Shown here: piece after piece, positions 45,801 to 54,305 of the stretch | Position numbering within the stretch: position 1 is the first letter of the stretch | How the letters are laid out: every line of letters starts with the position of its first letter | Assembly (NCBI GenBank): GCA_019391515.1 | Contig: JAHXQP010000025.1 | Coordinates: 186,001-250,000, forward strand | Source of the DNA: Clostridiaceae bacterium | Lineage (GTDB): Bacteria; Bacillota; Clostridia; Tissierellales; Sporanaerobacteraceae | Length of the DNA: 64,000 nucleotides | Direction: 5' to 3' | Made by a program: the position numbers and the translations under genes | The notes under the pieces: model-generated | Database searches by the model: none | What the model was told of the DNA's origin: nothing | Seen by the model: the letters and a program-made list of their open reading frames with translations, nothing else

Positions 45801-48064
45801 TCCCATTGACCAGTTTTATTTTCATCAAATACTTCTGATAAGCCTCCCCAGCCTACATACCTAGCTAAGATTTCTTGTTCCTCCCTACTAGCCCCCCTAT
45901 CCTCTTCTTCTAGCATTTTAAGAATTCTTATAGCATTGATATTGTTTTCTAACCTTTCTTGTGGTGGAAGGCTTTCAGCTAGTATTTCATCAGTGATTAT
46001 AAAATTTTCAGCCCTTGGTCTTTCTATGATTTCTTCTTGCCTATCCTCACCATCTTCAAAGTTATCAAGAGAAAAGGTCATTTGTTCCACTTCTCTGGAT
46101 TTTTCTTCATCAAAATCATAAAGCTCTGCATTATAAAGAAATTCATTCAATTCATCTATATCTTCAAATTGTAGTCTTCTAACCTGTCTTGCATCAAGAA
46201 TATACTCATCTTTAAGTTCATAGGGAAGGATTTCAATAGATAGGAGTTCCTCTTTTATACTTTTAACAATAAAGGGATTATCCCACACTTTTATAACACT
46301 ATCTCTTGTAATAGGCCTTTCATTTAATTCTTCTCCTTGCATGAAAAGAATTTCTGGATCTATTTCATCTTCAATTTCAACCTCTATGGGACTATCAAGC
46401 TGCCCAAAAAACACCCTGTGAATTTCTTCTTCACTTAACTGTTTTTTAAGTTCACTATCTTTTAATTCCTTAAATGTCTTAGGAAAATCTTCAAGTATAA
46501 GTCTTTCTGCTCCGACTTCCCTAAGCTCCTTAATATTAAAGTAACCCCATTCTGGCTCTATACCTATTACAAGACCAAAGGCATCTTCTGTTTCAGGGTC
46601 ATACTCTGTTAAATACCAGGTCCAGTTACTTCTAAAGGGAATGATATAGGCTGCATGGACTGTTTTATCCCCTGCAGAAACCTTTTCTGTTTCTCCTAAT
46701 CTAGGAACTTGTTCTAAAATTTCATCACTCATAAGTTCCTTAGGATTAACCTTTGAATAATATTGGGAAACAAAAAAGGAAGTAGATTCATTGTCTACCT
46801 CCTGGTCCCCATCTTTACTTATTTCTTCATCTAATTGTAAACGTACTCCTTCATTGCTAGTTCTCTCAGCTGATGATTTAGATTCTCCATCAACCCTACC
46901 CACTTCATCTGGTCCTCTGCCTTTAGTTTCTCTGTCAGTCCAAAGCTCTCCATCATCCTCGGTTTCTCCATCTCTATAAATTTCCTGGCTGTCTCTTCTA
47001 CCTCTAGCAAGTGATTCATTAGGCTCTTGTCTAGGAACATCTCCTGAAATAATTCCTCCTTCTCCTCTGCTATGAAGTTCAGTCTGGCCTTGGCGAACCT
47101 GTGGGTCTGGTAGGTCTGATCTTTCATCAGAACTTCTTCCGATACTTCCTTCATCTTCAAGATTATCTCTTCCTGTGTTTCGCATTGTCCAAACATCATC
47201 TGATATTCGTTCTCTATCTTCTCTTCCTTCTGGTATGTTTCCAGCATTTCCTCGAAATTCATCATCCATCCCTCCTATATTTTCTTCATTACCTCTATCT
47301 TCTATATTTTCATTGTACCGCTCTACTGGCCTTTTTGTCAGCACCTTATTTTTATCAATTTCTTTATCTATAGTAACTGTTCTCTCGAGGATACTTGCAA
47401 CCATTGAATTTAGCTCATTTCCTACTATTGATAAGGAAATTTCATCAAGACTTCTTAGAATATTATTAATTTTACCTCTATCTACCTCATAATTTATATC
47501 AAGTCTACTAGCATAGCCTATTTTTATAGACTCTGTAAGAAAATCATTAAATATCTTCCTACTACTAGGAGCTACCTTAAGTTCATTTAAGACATAATTA
47601 CCCCTATTTATTACTTCTGTATATGCAATATTTTCAAGGATTTCATCTATTGTCATATCAGCTATTTCATCTTCATTAAAAGCACCATCAAACCCTAAAG
47701 CTTCTTTTAGGCTTTCTTCTCCATTATTTAGTTTCCATAACTCAACTTGATTTGTTGCTCTTGACATTGATACTGTTTGGCTAAGGTCAAAGATGTAGGT
47801 TACTTTACCATATTCTCCATAATTCTTATATATAGGAATTCCTTTTTCTCCACGTTTTACAGTTCTATTAAATTTCTTTCTCCAAAAATCAAATTCCCCA
47901 CAGGCTCTTGCACTAGCATTCTTATCATAGATACTAAGTTGGCTAGTAAAATCATATTTATAATTATTTCCAATAGTTCTCATAAGTGAAATATACTCAT
48001 CGCTACTAGAGAGAACCCTTGACTTGATTTCTTGTATTAAATGCTCAAAATCATTTATCCTCAT
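42851..48064 (-). CDS. Giant methylase/helicase, exon 1 (N-terminal 1738 residues)
   Basis: The N-terminal domain ([38 protein letters not shown], then GIPIYKNYG) resembles the LtrC/ArdC-like region of ICE proteins. A low-complexity acidic/arginine-rich stretch lies at about 265-420. An N6-methyltransferase domain follows, with [22 protein letters not shown] and a NVPF motif in place of NPPY. A SNF2-type helicase comes next: [15 protein letters not shown] (Walker A), DEAHNYKNL (Walker B) and [13 protein letters not shown], where the intron interrupts. Unspliced, translation would stop three codons into the intron. These giant proteins are typical of Tn1549-like elements and probably process or protect transferred DNA. 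Confidence 0.92.
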
Positions 48065-49046
48065 ATTTTCCTCCTTCTTCCATAATAAAATATAAGCTAC
48101 AATTATGAATCTCCTTTATTATTTCTTCTAAAACATCAACCACTATGCTATTACCAGCTTGTTTATACAGAATACTCGACATACAGTTTTTCCTTCTTGG
48201 AAATATCTTTATAAGCTTATCAAAGTCACTATCATCAAATCCCATTAACCTAAAACATTCTCTTTCAGTAAGATACCTATATCTGTTACCACCTATGGCA
48301 AGTATTCCTGAATTAGGTACTCTTACTTGTTTAGTGGATATGGTATAACAAAAGTCTTCTATTACTTGAAGCCTTCCTTGAAATTGTGGCTTATAGGATG
48401 GATCATGGAGTATTTTTAACATTGAAGGCTGTTTAACTAAAAATATATCTCCATACCTTTCCATTACATCATTTTCAAGAAAATCTGATAAATGCTTGGC
48501 TCTTTTGTGTTTTAAATTATTAAATTTAAAAGGATTTTTACCTAAATAACTAATGGCAAAAATCCTTTCCCTCTTTTGTGGTATTCCAAAATTCATCGAA
48601 TTAAGAATCTCATACTTGGTTTCATAACCCAGTCTTTTCATTTCTTTAAGGTAATAAAAAAAGGAAGTTCTCATATTTTTATCGAGAACTCCCTTAACAT
48701 TTTCCCATATTACCAATCTGGGCTTATCCTGTTTTTCTTCTATTATCCTTATAGTTTCAAATAGAAGACTGCTCCTTGTCCCACTTCCTTTCTTTCCTCC
48801 AAGTTTTTCCCCTATCCTGGAAAAATCCTGACAGGGACTACCATGCATTAACAAATCAATTTTTTTATCTGGAAGGCTATAATTACATACACTTCTTGGC
48901 TCATAATTTTCATTAAAAAGTGCATTATAGCTTTTAACACAATTCTTATCTATTTCAACATAATCTACAATCTCAAAGGGAATTTTACTATTGATGTAAG
49001 CCTTCCTTATTGCACCTATACCACCAAAAAGCTCTACAACCTTCAT
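48051..49046 (-). CDS. DNA (cytosine-5) methyltransferase
   Basis: 331 residues with C5-methyltransferase motifs: [13 protein letters not shown] (motif I), [11 protein letters not shown] (motif IV with the catalytic Cys), ENVKG (motif VI), IPQKRERIF (motif VIII) and near the end [10 protein letters not shown] and [13 protein letters not shown] (motifs IX-X). No restriction partner lies next to it, so it may be an orphan methylase protecting the element from host restriction. It overlaps exon 1 of the helicase gene by 14 nt and follows topB by 2 nt, in one operon. Confidence 0.94.
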   Translation of the reverse strand: MKVVELFGGIGAIRKAYINSKIPFEIVDYVEIDKNCVKSYNALFNENYEPRSVCNYSLPDKKIDLLMHGSPCQDFSRIGEKLGGKKGSGTRSSLLFETIRIIEEKQDKPRLVIWENVKGVLDKNMRTSFFYYLKEMKRLGYETKYEILNSMNFGIPQKRERIFAISYLGKNPFKFNNLKHKRAKHLSDFLENDVMERYGDIFLVKQPSMLKILHDPSYKPQFQGRLQVIEDFCYTISTKQVRVPNSGILAIGGNRYRYLTERECFRLMGFDDSDFDKLIKIFPRRKNCMSSILYKQAGNSIVVDVLEEIIKEIHNCSLYFIMEEGGKYEDK

Positions 49047-49048
49047 CC

Positions 49049-50740
49049 TTATGAAATAACTTCCCTTATTCTTTTTTCTACATCTCCTATAAAATCCTTT
49101 AAATCAGCTTTTCCCTCTGAGATTTCATATAGTTTTACTTCCCAATCTACTGTAGTATTTGGATTTTTAAGGAAGTCTGCTACAAGAGATACTAACTGCT
49201 CTCCCTTATCTGTTGAAATAAGTTTCCTGCCTTCTCTATTTATAAGCTCTTTTTGGATAAGATTTTCAATTATTCCTGCCCTAGTTGCTGGTGTTCCTAA
49301 GCCTTTAGTTTCTATACCTGTATCTTGTTTTGCATCTTTACCTGCCAGCTCCATATCCTTAAGCAGAGTATCCTCTGTATAAGCTTTAGGTGGATTTGTA
49401 TATTTTTCATTTGCTTTCTTATCCTCAATCTTAAGACTATCACCTTTATTTAACCTTGGAAGAACCTTGTCTTCTTTTTTCTTAGTATATGAAGTAAGGT
49501 ATTTAGTAAATCCTTCATCTATTACTACCGTTCCTCTACTTGTAAATTCATAGCCTTCTACATCACATATAACCTTGGTGTTTTCAGTAATTAAATTTCC
49601 TGCTCTTGCTGCTAGAAGCTTTGCTTTAATAAGCTCAAATACCTTTTCCTCTGAAGCTTGTAAACTTCTAGTGTCAAAGTTAAGAGAACCACTTGTTGGT
49701 ATTATGCCATGATGATCTTCTACCTTCTTAGAGTCAAAAATACTCTTAAAATTCTTTTCATCAAAATCATTACCAAAAGAATCTATATAAGCTTTAACAC
49801 TAGAGACCATATCGTCAGTAAGAAACCTACTGTCTGTCCTTGGATAAGTTATAAGTTTCTTTTCATATAGGCTTTGTGCATAGTCTAAAGTCTGCTTTGC
49901 ACTATAGCCAAAATACTTATTACACTCTCTTTGAAGTGTTGTTAAATCAAAAAGTCTATCAGGTTTAGTAATTTTCCTTTTCTTCTCTATTTTCTTTATT
50001 TCAAGGTATTCAGGTATAGATAGTAAAAGTTTTTCTGCCTTTTCTTTTTCATTAATCCTTGATGTCTCCAAGTCAATATCTTGTGCCTTTATCTGAACTG
50101 TAAAATACTTTTCTTTCACAAAATTTCTTATAGACTTATCCCTATCTACAACCATTGCAAGTGTTGGCGTTTGTACCCTACCTACTGAGTAGTTATTACT
50201 ATGAAGGCAAGAATAATATCTGGAAAGGTTCATTCCAACTAGCCAATCTGCTTGACTCCTTGCTAGTGCTGACCGATATAAGGTTTCATACTCTCTTCCA
50301 TCTTTAAGATTATTAAAACCTTCTTTTATTGCCCTATCTTCCATGGATGAAATCCAAAGTCTTTTAACAGTTTTTTTGCACCCTGCCTGATTATAGACCA
50401 ATCTAAAAATAAGTTCTCCTTCCCTTGCAGCATCACAAGCATTTATTACTTCTCTGACATTCTTATCTGTTAGTAGTTTTTTTAAAATACCATATTGTTT
50501 CTTAGTGTACTTTGAAACTTCATATTTATATTCTTTAGGAAAGATAGGAAGATCTTCTATATTCCATTTTCTATATTTTTCATCATAAATTTCAGGATTA
50601 CTCATTCTAATAAGATGTCCTACACACCAGCTTACAATATAATTATTTCCCTCAATATATCCATCTTTTCTTCTTTTAGCACCTAATACTTTGGCTATAG
50701 TCATTGCTACACTGGGCTTTTCTGCTATTACTAATTTCAA
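49049..50740 (-). CDS. topB: DNA topoisomerase III (type IA)
   Basis: 563 residues. The toprim domain is MKLVIAEKPSVAMTIAKVLG with NACDAAREGELIFRL. The active-site Tyr is in KLITYPRTDSRFL near 303. Other family motifs are SVGRVQTPTLAMVVDRD and GLGTPATRAGIIENL. It is shorter than chromosomal topoisomerase III and lacks a C-terminal zinc region. It relaxes or decatenates single-stranded intermediates in transfer. It is the first gene after the terminator at 50775-50810. Confidence 0.94.
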   Translation of the reverse strand: MKLVIAEKPSVAMTIAKVLGAKRRKDGYIEGNNYIVSWCVGHLIRMSNPEIYDEKYRKWNIEDLPIFPKEYKYEVSKYTKKQYGILKKLLTDKNVREVINACDAAREGELIFRLVYNQAGCKKTVKRLWISSMEDRAIKEGFNNLKDGREYETLYRSALARSQADWLVGMNLSRYYSCLHSNNYSVGRVQTPTLAMVVDRDKSIRNFVKEKYFTVQIKAQDIDLETSRINEKEKAEKLLLSIPEYLEIKKIEKKRKITKPDRLFDLTTLQRECNKYFGYSAKQTLDYAQSLYEKKLITYPRTDSRFLTDDMVSSVKAYIDSFGNDFDEKNFKSIFDSKKVEDHHGIIPTSGSLNFDTRSLQASEEKVFELIKAKLLAARAGNLITENTKVICDVEGYEFTSRGTVVIDEGFTKYLTSYTKKKEDKVLPRLNKGDSLKIEDKKANEKYTNPPKAYTEDTLLKDMELAGKDAKQDTGIETKGLGTPATRAGIIENLIQKELINREGRKLISTDKGEQLVSLVADFLKNPNTTVDWEVKLYEISEGKADLKDFIGDVEKRIREVIS

Positions 50741-50774
50741 AATATCTCCTCCCTTTTATTTTTGGACAAAAAAA

Positions 50775-50810
50775 TAGCGACCCAGATATATTTACTTATC
50801 TGAGCCGCTA
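50775..50810 (-). terminator. Terminator after the VWA surface-protein gene
   Basis: TAGCGGCTCAGATA pairs with TATCTGGGTCGCTA (mismatched in the middle) and TTTTTTTG follows on the minus strand, 20 nt past the stop. It separates the mating-channel operon from topB onward. Confidence 0.8.
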
Positions 50811-50830
50811 TCATCTATCTATTTATCTTT

Positions 50831-53149
50831 CTACCAGGACTGATTAGGGTATTTAAGGGTAAATGTATATATAATTTTCATCTTGCCTTGGGTACTCTCA
50901 TCATATTTAGCAGTTTTTGTCTTTAGATTAAACTCCCATCCCCTATAACTACTCTTAAAGTCTTTATAATCAACATCTTCTGTTTCCCTTATATATTTTC
51001 CATTGCTTTTTATTACACGAGTAAATCTCATTTTCATTCCAGTCATATCTATGCTTTCACCATCATCATAGGTATTTTTATCAGGTAGGCTTACTAGTTT
51101 TTCAGGATACCATTGATTAACTTTGACACCCTCAGGAAGATTCATATCCTTTAAATTGTTTTTATCCTTTTCTTTTTCAAGGCTTTCCCTCAAATCCTTT
51201 ACATCATCCTCAAGATTCTCAAATTTTCCCTTGTATTTCTCATTGTCCTTTTTAAGTTTGTCCTTCTCTTTACTAAGGTTTGAGATTTTATCATCTAGTT
51301 TATTTATCTCATTATTTAGCTTTTCCTTGTCCTTACCTGACTGGTTTTTTTGATTTTCTAGCTCTTTTTCCATCTCTTCCTTTGCCTTTTTCAAGGCTTC
51401 TATTTCTTTATTCATCTCATCTAGTTCTTTTCTTAAATCTACTTCAAGTAAGTCCTTATCCTTAGCTAATTGTTCAATTTTATCTTCTAGTTCTTCCACC
51501 TTTTTATCAAAATCCTCTATAGCTTGATTTAGATTATCCTCAAGCCTTTCTTTTTCCTTATTTATTAAATCTAAGTCCTTATTTAACTCTTCAATTTCCT
51601 CCTTAAGTTTCTCTCTTTCCTCCTTGGTCTTGTTTTTTTCATCAGCCAGTTCTTTTTCAAGTTCTGCCTTTTCTTCATTCATTTCTTCAATTTTCTTATC
51701 TAGGTTATCAATACTATCTCTTAATTCATCTCTTTCTAACCTAGACTCTTCTATTTCCTTTTCAAGTTGTTCTTTAATTTCTACCTTTTCCTTATCCAAT
51801 TGGTCTAGCTTATCATTAAGGTCAGAAATCTTGTTATCAAGCTCCTCTTTGTCTTTCTCATACTCAGCTTTTTCTTGCTCAAGCCTGTCTTCAAGCTCTT
51901 TAATTTTATTATTAAGTTCTTCTTCTACTAAATCTTTTTCCTTTCTTAGATCTTCAAGATTCTTATCTAATTCTGCAATATCATTTTCAATTTCTTTTCT
52001 ATCCACCTCCATCTTATTTATTGTATCCTCTAGTTCTTTTTCTAGGTTTTCCTTAGCTGCATTTAGGTCATCAGTTTTTTGTTTTAAATCGTCTATCTCT
52101 TTTTCAAGAGCTTTTTTATCTTCCTCTGATTTTTCCTTCTCATCTGCTAATTCTTGTTCTAACCTGTCCTTGGCTTTTTCAAGTTCATCAGTTTTATCCT
52201 TCAAATCATTTATTTCCTTATTAAGCTCTTCCTTATCCTTGGCTGCCTGCTCCTTCTCTTTTTCAAACTCCTTTTCAAGTTCTGCCTTTTCCTTATCTAG
52301 TTCATCAATCCTATTATTTAGATCTTCTAGTTCCTTCTCTAATTTTTCCTTTTCTATCTTATCCTTGATTTCATTAGTTAGATCATCAAAAACATCTTCT
52401 AAATCATCTGTATCTGAATCTTTAAATTTATCCTTATCACTGGCCACATCCTTAAGGAATTCTTTTGCCTGTTCGTTACAATCGACTGCTACCGTATAAA
52501 TATCAAGGACATCTATATTATCGCTTTTTGCAAGATTTGCTTCTGCTAAGGCACAAAACTTACCCTTGGCAACTGTTGTATCTTGCCCAGCCTTATCATA
52601 ATAAAAACTTCCTTCAAGAACCTTTTTATTATTGTTCATGTAGTCATCAAGGTCAATCTTTGGTTCATAAATACGATTAGCTTCTCCATCTGAAAGAAGG
52701 ACTATAATCTTTTTATCTCCTGTAGACTTTTTAAATATCATCCTTGCTTCATGAATTCCCCCTTGTGTAAAGGTCATATCCTTTGCAACAAGCCCATCAA
52801 TAACATTAAATAATTTGCTCTTATCTTTTTTCTGGAAAAAATCTGTTCCATCATTTTTATAATGGATCACATCAGATGCAAAGCTAATAAGTGCTATATT
52901 GGTGTTTATATTATGAGCCTCTTGCTCCTTCCATATAGCCTCAGCCATATCCTTAGCTGACTTCTTAGCCTTTGTCATTTTAGTCCCACTCATTGATCCT
53001 GAAATATCAACTACAAGCACCATATCAACCTCATAAGAAAATCTATCATTCTTATCATTTGCTAATACAGGGGTTACTAGCCCACACATTATAATAAGGC
53101 TTAGTGTCCCCGCTAAGATTTTATTAAATAACCCTGTTTTTTTACCCAT
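50831..53149 (-). CDS. Secreted VWA-domain protein with a very long coiled coil
   Basis: 772 residues. A signal peptide covers about residues 1-30 (LSLIIMCGLVTPVLA). A von Willebrand A domain lies at about 36-245 with the MIDAS DISGSMSG, followed by TFTQGGIHEARMIF and LLSDGEANRIYE. An almost uninterrupted coiled coil of Glu/Lys heptads follows (about 255-660). A C-terminal beta-rich domain (VNQWYPEKLVSLPD, YIRETEDVDYKDF) of about 110 residues ends the protein. No LPxTG or C-terminal anchor is seen. It is in the conjugation operon, overlapping DUF4366 by one base, so a role in donor-recipient contact is plausible. Confidence 0.82.
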   Translation of the reverse strand: MGKKTGLFNKILAGTLSLIIMCGLVTPVLANDKNDRFSYEVDMVLVVDISGSMSGTKMTKAKKSAKDMAEAIWKEQEAHNINTNIALISFASDVIHYKNDGTDFFQKKDKSKLFNVIDGLVAKDMTFTQGGIHEARMIFKKSTGDKKIIVLLSDGEANRIYEPKIDLDDYMNNNKKVLEGSFYYDKAGQDTTVAKGKFCALAEANLAKSDNIDVLDIYTVAVDCNEQAKEFLKDVASDKDKFKDSDTDDLEDVFDDLTNEIKDKIEKEKLEKELEDLNNRIDELDKEKAELEKEFEKEKEQAAKDKEELNKEINDLKDKTDELEKAKDRLEQELADEKEKSEEDKKALEKEIDDLKQKTDDLNAAKENLEKELEDTINKMEVDRKEIENDIAELDKNLEDLRKEKDLVEEELNNKIKELEDRLEQEKAEYEKDKEELDNKISDLNDKLDQLDKEKVEIKEQLEKEIEESRLERDELRDSIDNLDKKIEEMNEEKAELEKELADEKNKTKEEREKLKEEIEELNKDLDLINKEKERLEDNLNQAIEDFDKKVEELEDKIEQLAKDKDLLEVDLRKELDEMNKEIEALKKAKEEMEKELENQKNQSGKDKEKLNNEINKLDDKISNLSKEKDKLKKDNEKYKGKFENLEDDVKDLRESLEKEKDKNNLKDMNLPEGVKVNQWYPEKLVSLPDKNTYDDGESIDMTGMKMRFTRVIKSNGKYIRETEDVDYKDFKSSYRGWEFNLKTKTAKYDESTQGKMKIIYTFTLKYPNQSW

Positions 53150-54027
53150 TATATCAAATCCTCCTTTGTGTATTCTGTTTCCTCATCTTCTTCGAAACTT
53201 TCTTCATCATCTGAACTAAAGAAATCATCATCTGGAATTTCATCATCTTCAAAATCCTCAAATCCATTATCATTGGATTTTACAACCTTAAAGTAGTAAC
53301 CAGCTCCTCCTACTCCTGCTACTATAAGTAGGACAATTAAAAAAGAACCCTTAGAATCTTTCTTCTTAGGTTCTTCTGGTTCAGCTTCTTCTTTTTTCAC
53401 TACTTCTTTTTTAGGTTCTTCCTTAACTTTAGTTGTTCCATTTCTTTCCTCATCTTGCTCAATCATATTTAGTAAATCCTGTTCAGAAACTTCTGTTAGA
53501 AGCTGAACATTTGAATCTGGCTCATCATGATTAATAATAAGGTGAAATACCTTGCCACTCTTTGTTTGGAAGGTAAGAAATTCTCTTGCATCAGCCTGTG
53601 GTCTTTCCTTCATTTGACCACTACTAGTTTCTTCTATAATATCTGTAATCTCACTTCTCCTTGGATATTCCCTATTATCAGCTCCAACAGACTCTGTAAT
53701 AGTTCCTCTTGCCTGGCTAGGATCTGTAGGCTCATAAGGATTTTCCTTTGGTATAGTTGATCCTTCCTTGGGCTTATTTACATCTATTAGAAAACCATTG
53801 CCTGTTTCTGCTGGATTTAGTGAAGGACTATTAACATCAACAGTTATATTATCCTCCCTATCCTTGGTAATATCAGGACTAGTAACATCTATTACAAATT
53901 CCCTTTCAAGTTCGCCATTAGAGTCAGCTGCAAAGACTCTAGGCATATAACTTGTTCCAATTGCTCCCACTATAACTATTGCCAACAATATTTTTATAAC
54001 TTTTCTCTTCTTATTATTCTTTTCCAT
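53149..54027 (-). CDS. DUF4366 conjugative-element membrane protein
   Basis: 292 residues. A signal/anchor segment lies at residues 10-32, with AxA-type cleavage near MPRVFAADS. A Pro/Glu-rich middle follows, and then the DUF4366-like core REFLTFQTKSGKVFHLIINH with LLTEVSEQDLLNMI. A Lys/Glu spacer, a second transmembrane helix (FLIVLLIVAGVGGAGYYF, about 235-255) and a strongly acidic cytosolic tail complete it. It is common in Tn1549-type conjugation operons; its function is not established. The gene overlaps its neighbours on both sides. Confidence 0.85.
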   Translation of the reverse strand: MEKNNKKRKVIKILLAIVIVGAIGTSYMPRVFAADSNGELEREFVIDVTSPDITKDREDNITVDVNSPSLNPAETGNGFLIDVNKPKEGSTIPKENPYEPTDPSQARGTITESVGADNREYPRRSEITDIIEETSSGQMKERPQADAREFLTFQTKSGKVFHLIINHDEPDSNVQLLTEVSEQDLLNMIEQDEERNGTTKVKEEPKKEVVKKEEAEPEEPKKKDSKGSFLIVLLIVAGVGGAGYYFKVVKSNDNGFEDFEDDEIPDDDFFSSDDEESFEEDEETEYTKEDLI

Positions 54028-54286
54028 AGCTTACATTCTCCTTTTCAAATTCTTTAAATACTTTGTTTTCATTTTTTCTAGTCTTTTCATTTTCAGTAAA
54101 AATTTTCACTGCATCTAAAAGATTTATTTTCTGTTCGTAGCATATGGCCATTATTTCTTGACCCGCTATTTCCTCTTCTTCTAATCTTAGTAGTTCCAGT
54201 TCATCTTCACTTTTTTTAATTTGCTCTTTCAACTTCTTTTGATCTCTTTTTATTTTCTTATATCTGTTCTCTGTTTTTTTATCCAT
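54014..54286 (-). CDS. DUF4315 small coiled-coil protein
   Basis: 90 residues, mostly one charged helix (KKIKRDQKKLKEQIKKSEDE) followed by EIMAICYEQKINLLDAVKIF. This is the pattern of DUF4315 proteins that always sit beside DUF4366 and the NlpC gene in these elements. It overlaps DUF4366 by 14 nt. The role is unknown. Confidence 0.82.
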   Translation of the reverse strand: MDKKTENRYKKIKRDQKKLKEQIKKSEDELELLRLEEEEIAGQEIMAICYEQKINLLDAVKIFTENEKTRKNENKVFKEFEKENVSYGKE

Positions 54287-54305
54287 CCATTAAAACCTCC
54301 TTCTT

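Noticed and set aside
46831-47265. Minus-strand 144-residue frame inside helicase exon 1
   Set aside because: It is an alternate frame of the low-complexity Glu/Arg region; the exon frame continues through it with conserved domains on both sides.
51624-52499. Long plus-strand frame opposite the VWA/coiled-coil gene
   Set aside because: It is serine/leucine-rich only because it mirrors Glu/Lys heptads; it has no ribosome site or domain, and the minus gene has clear domains.
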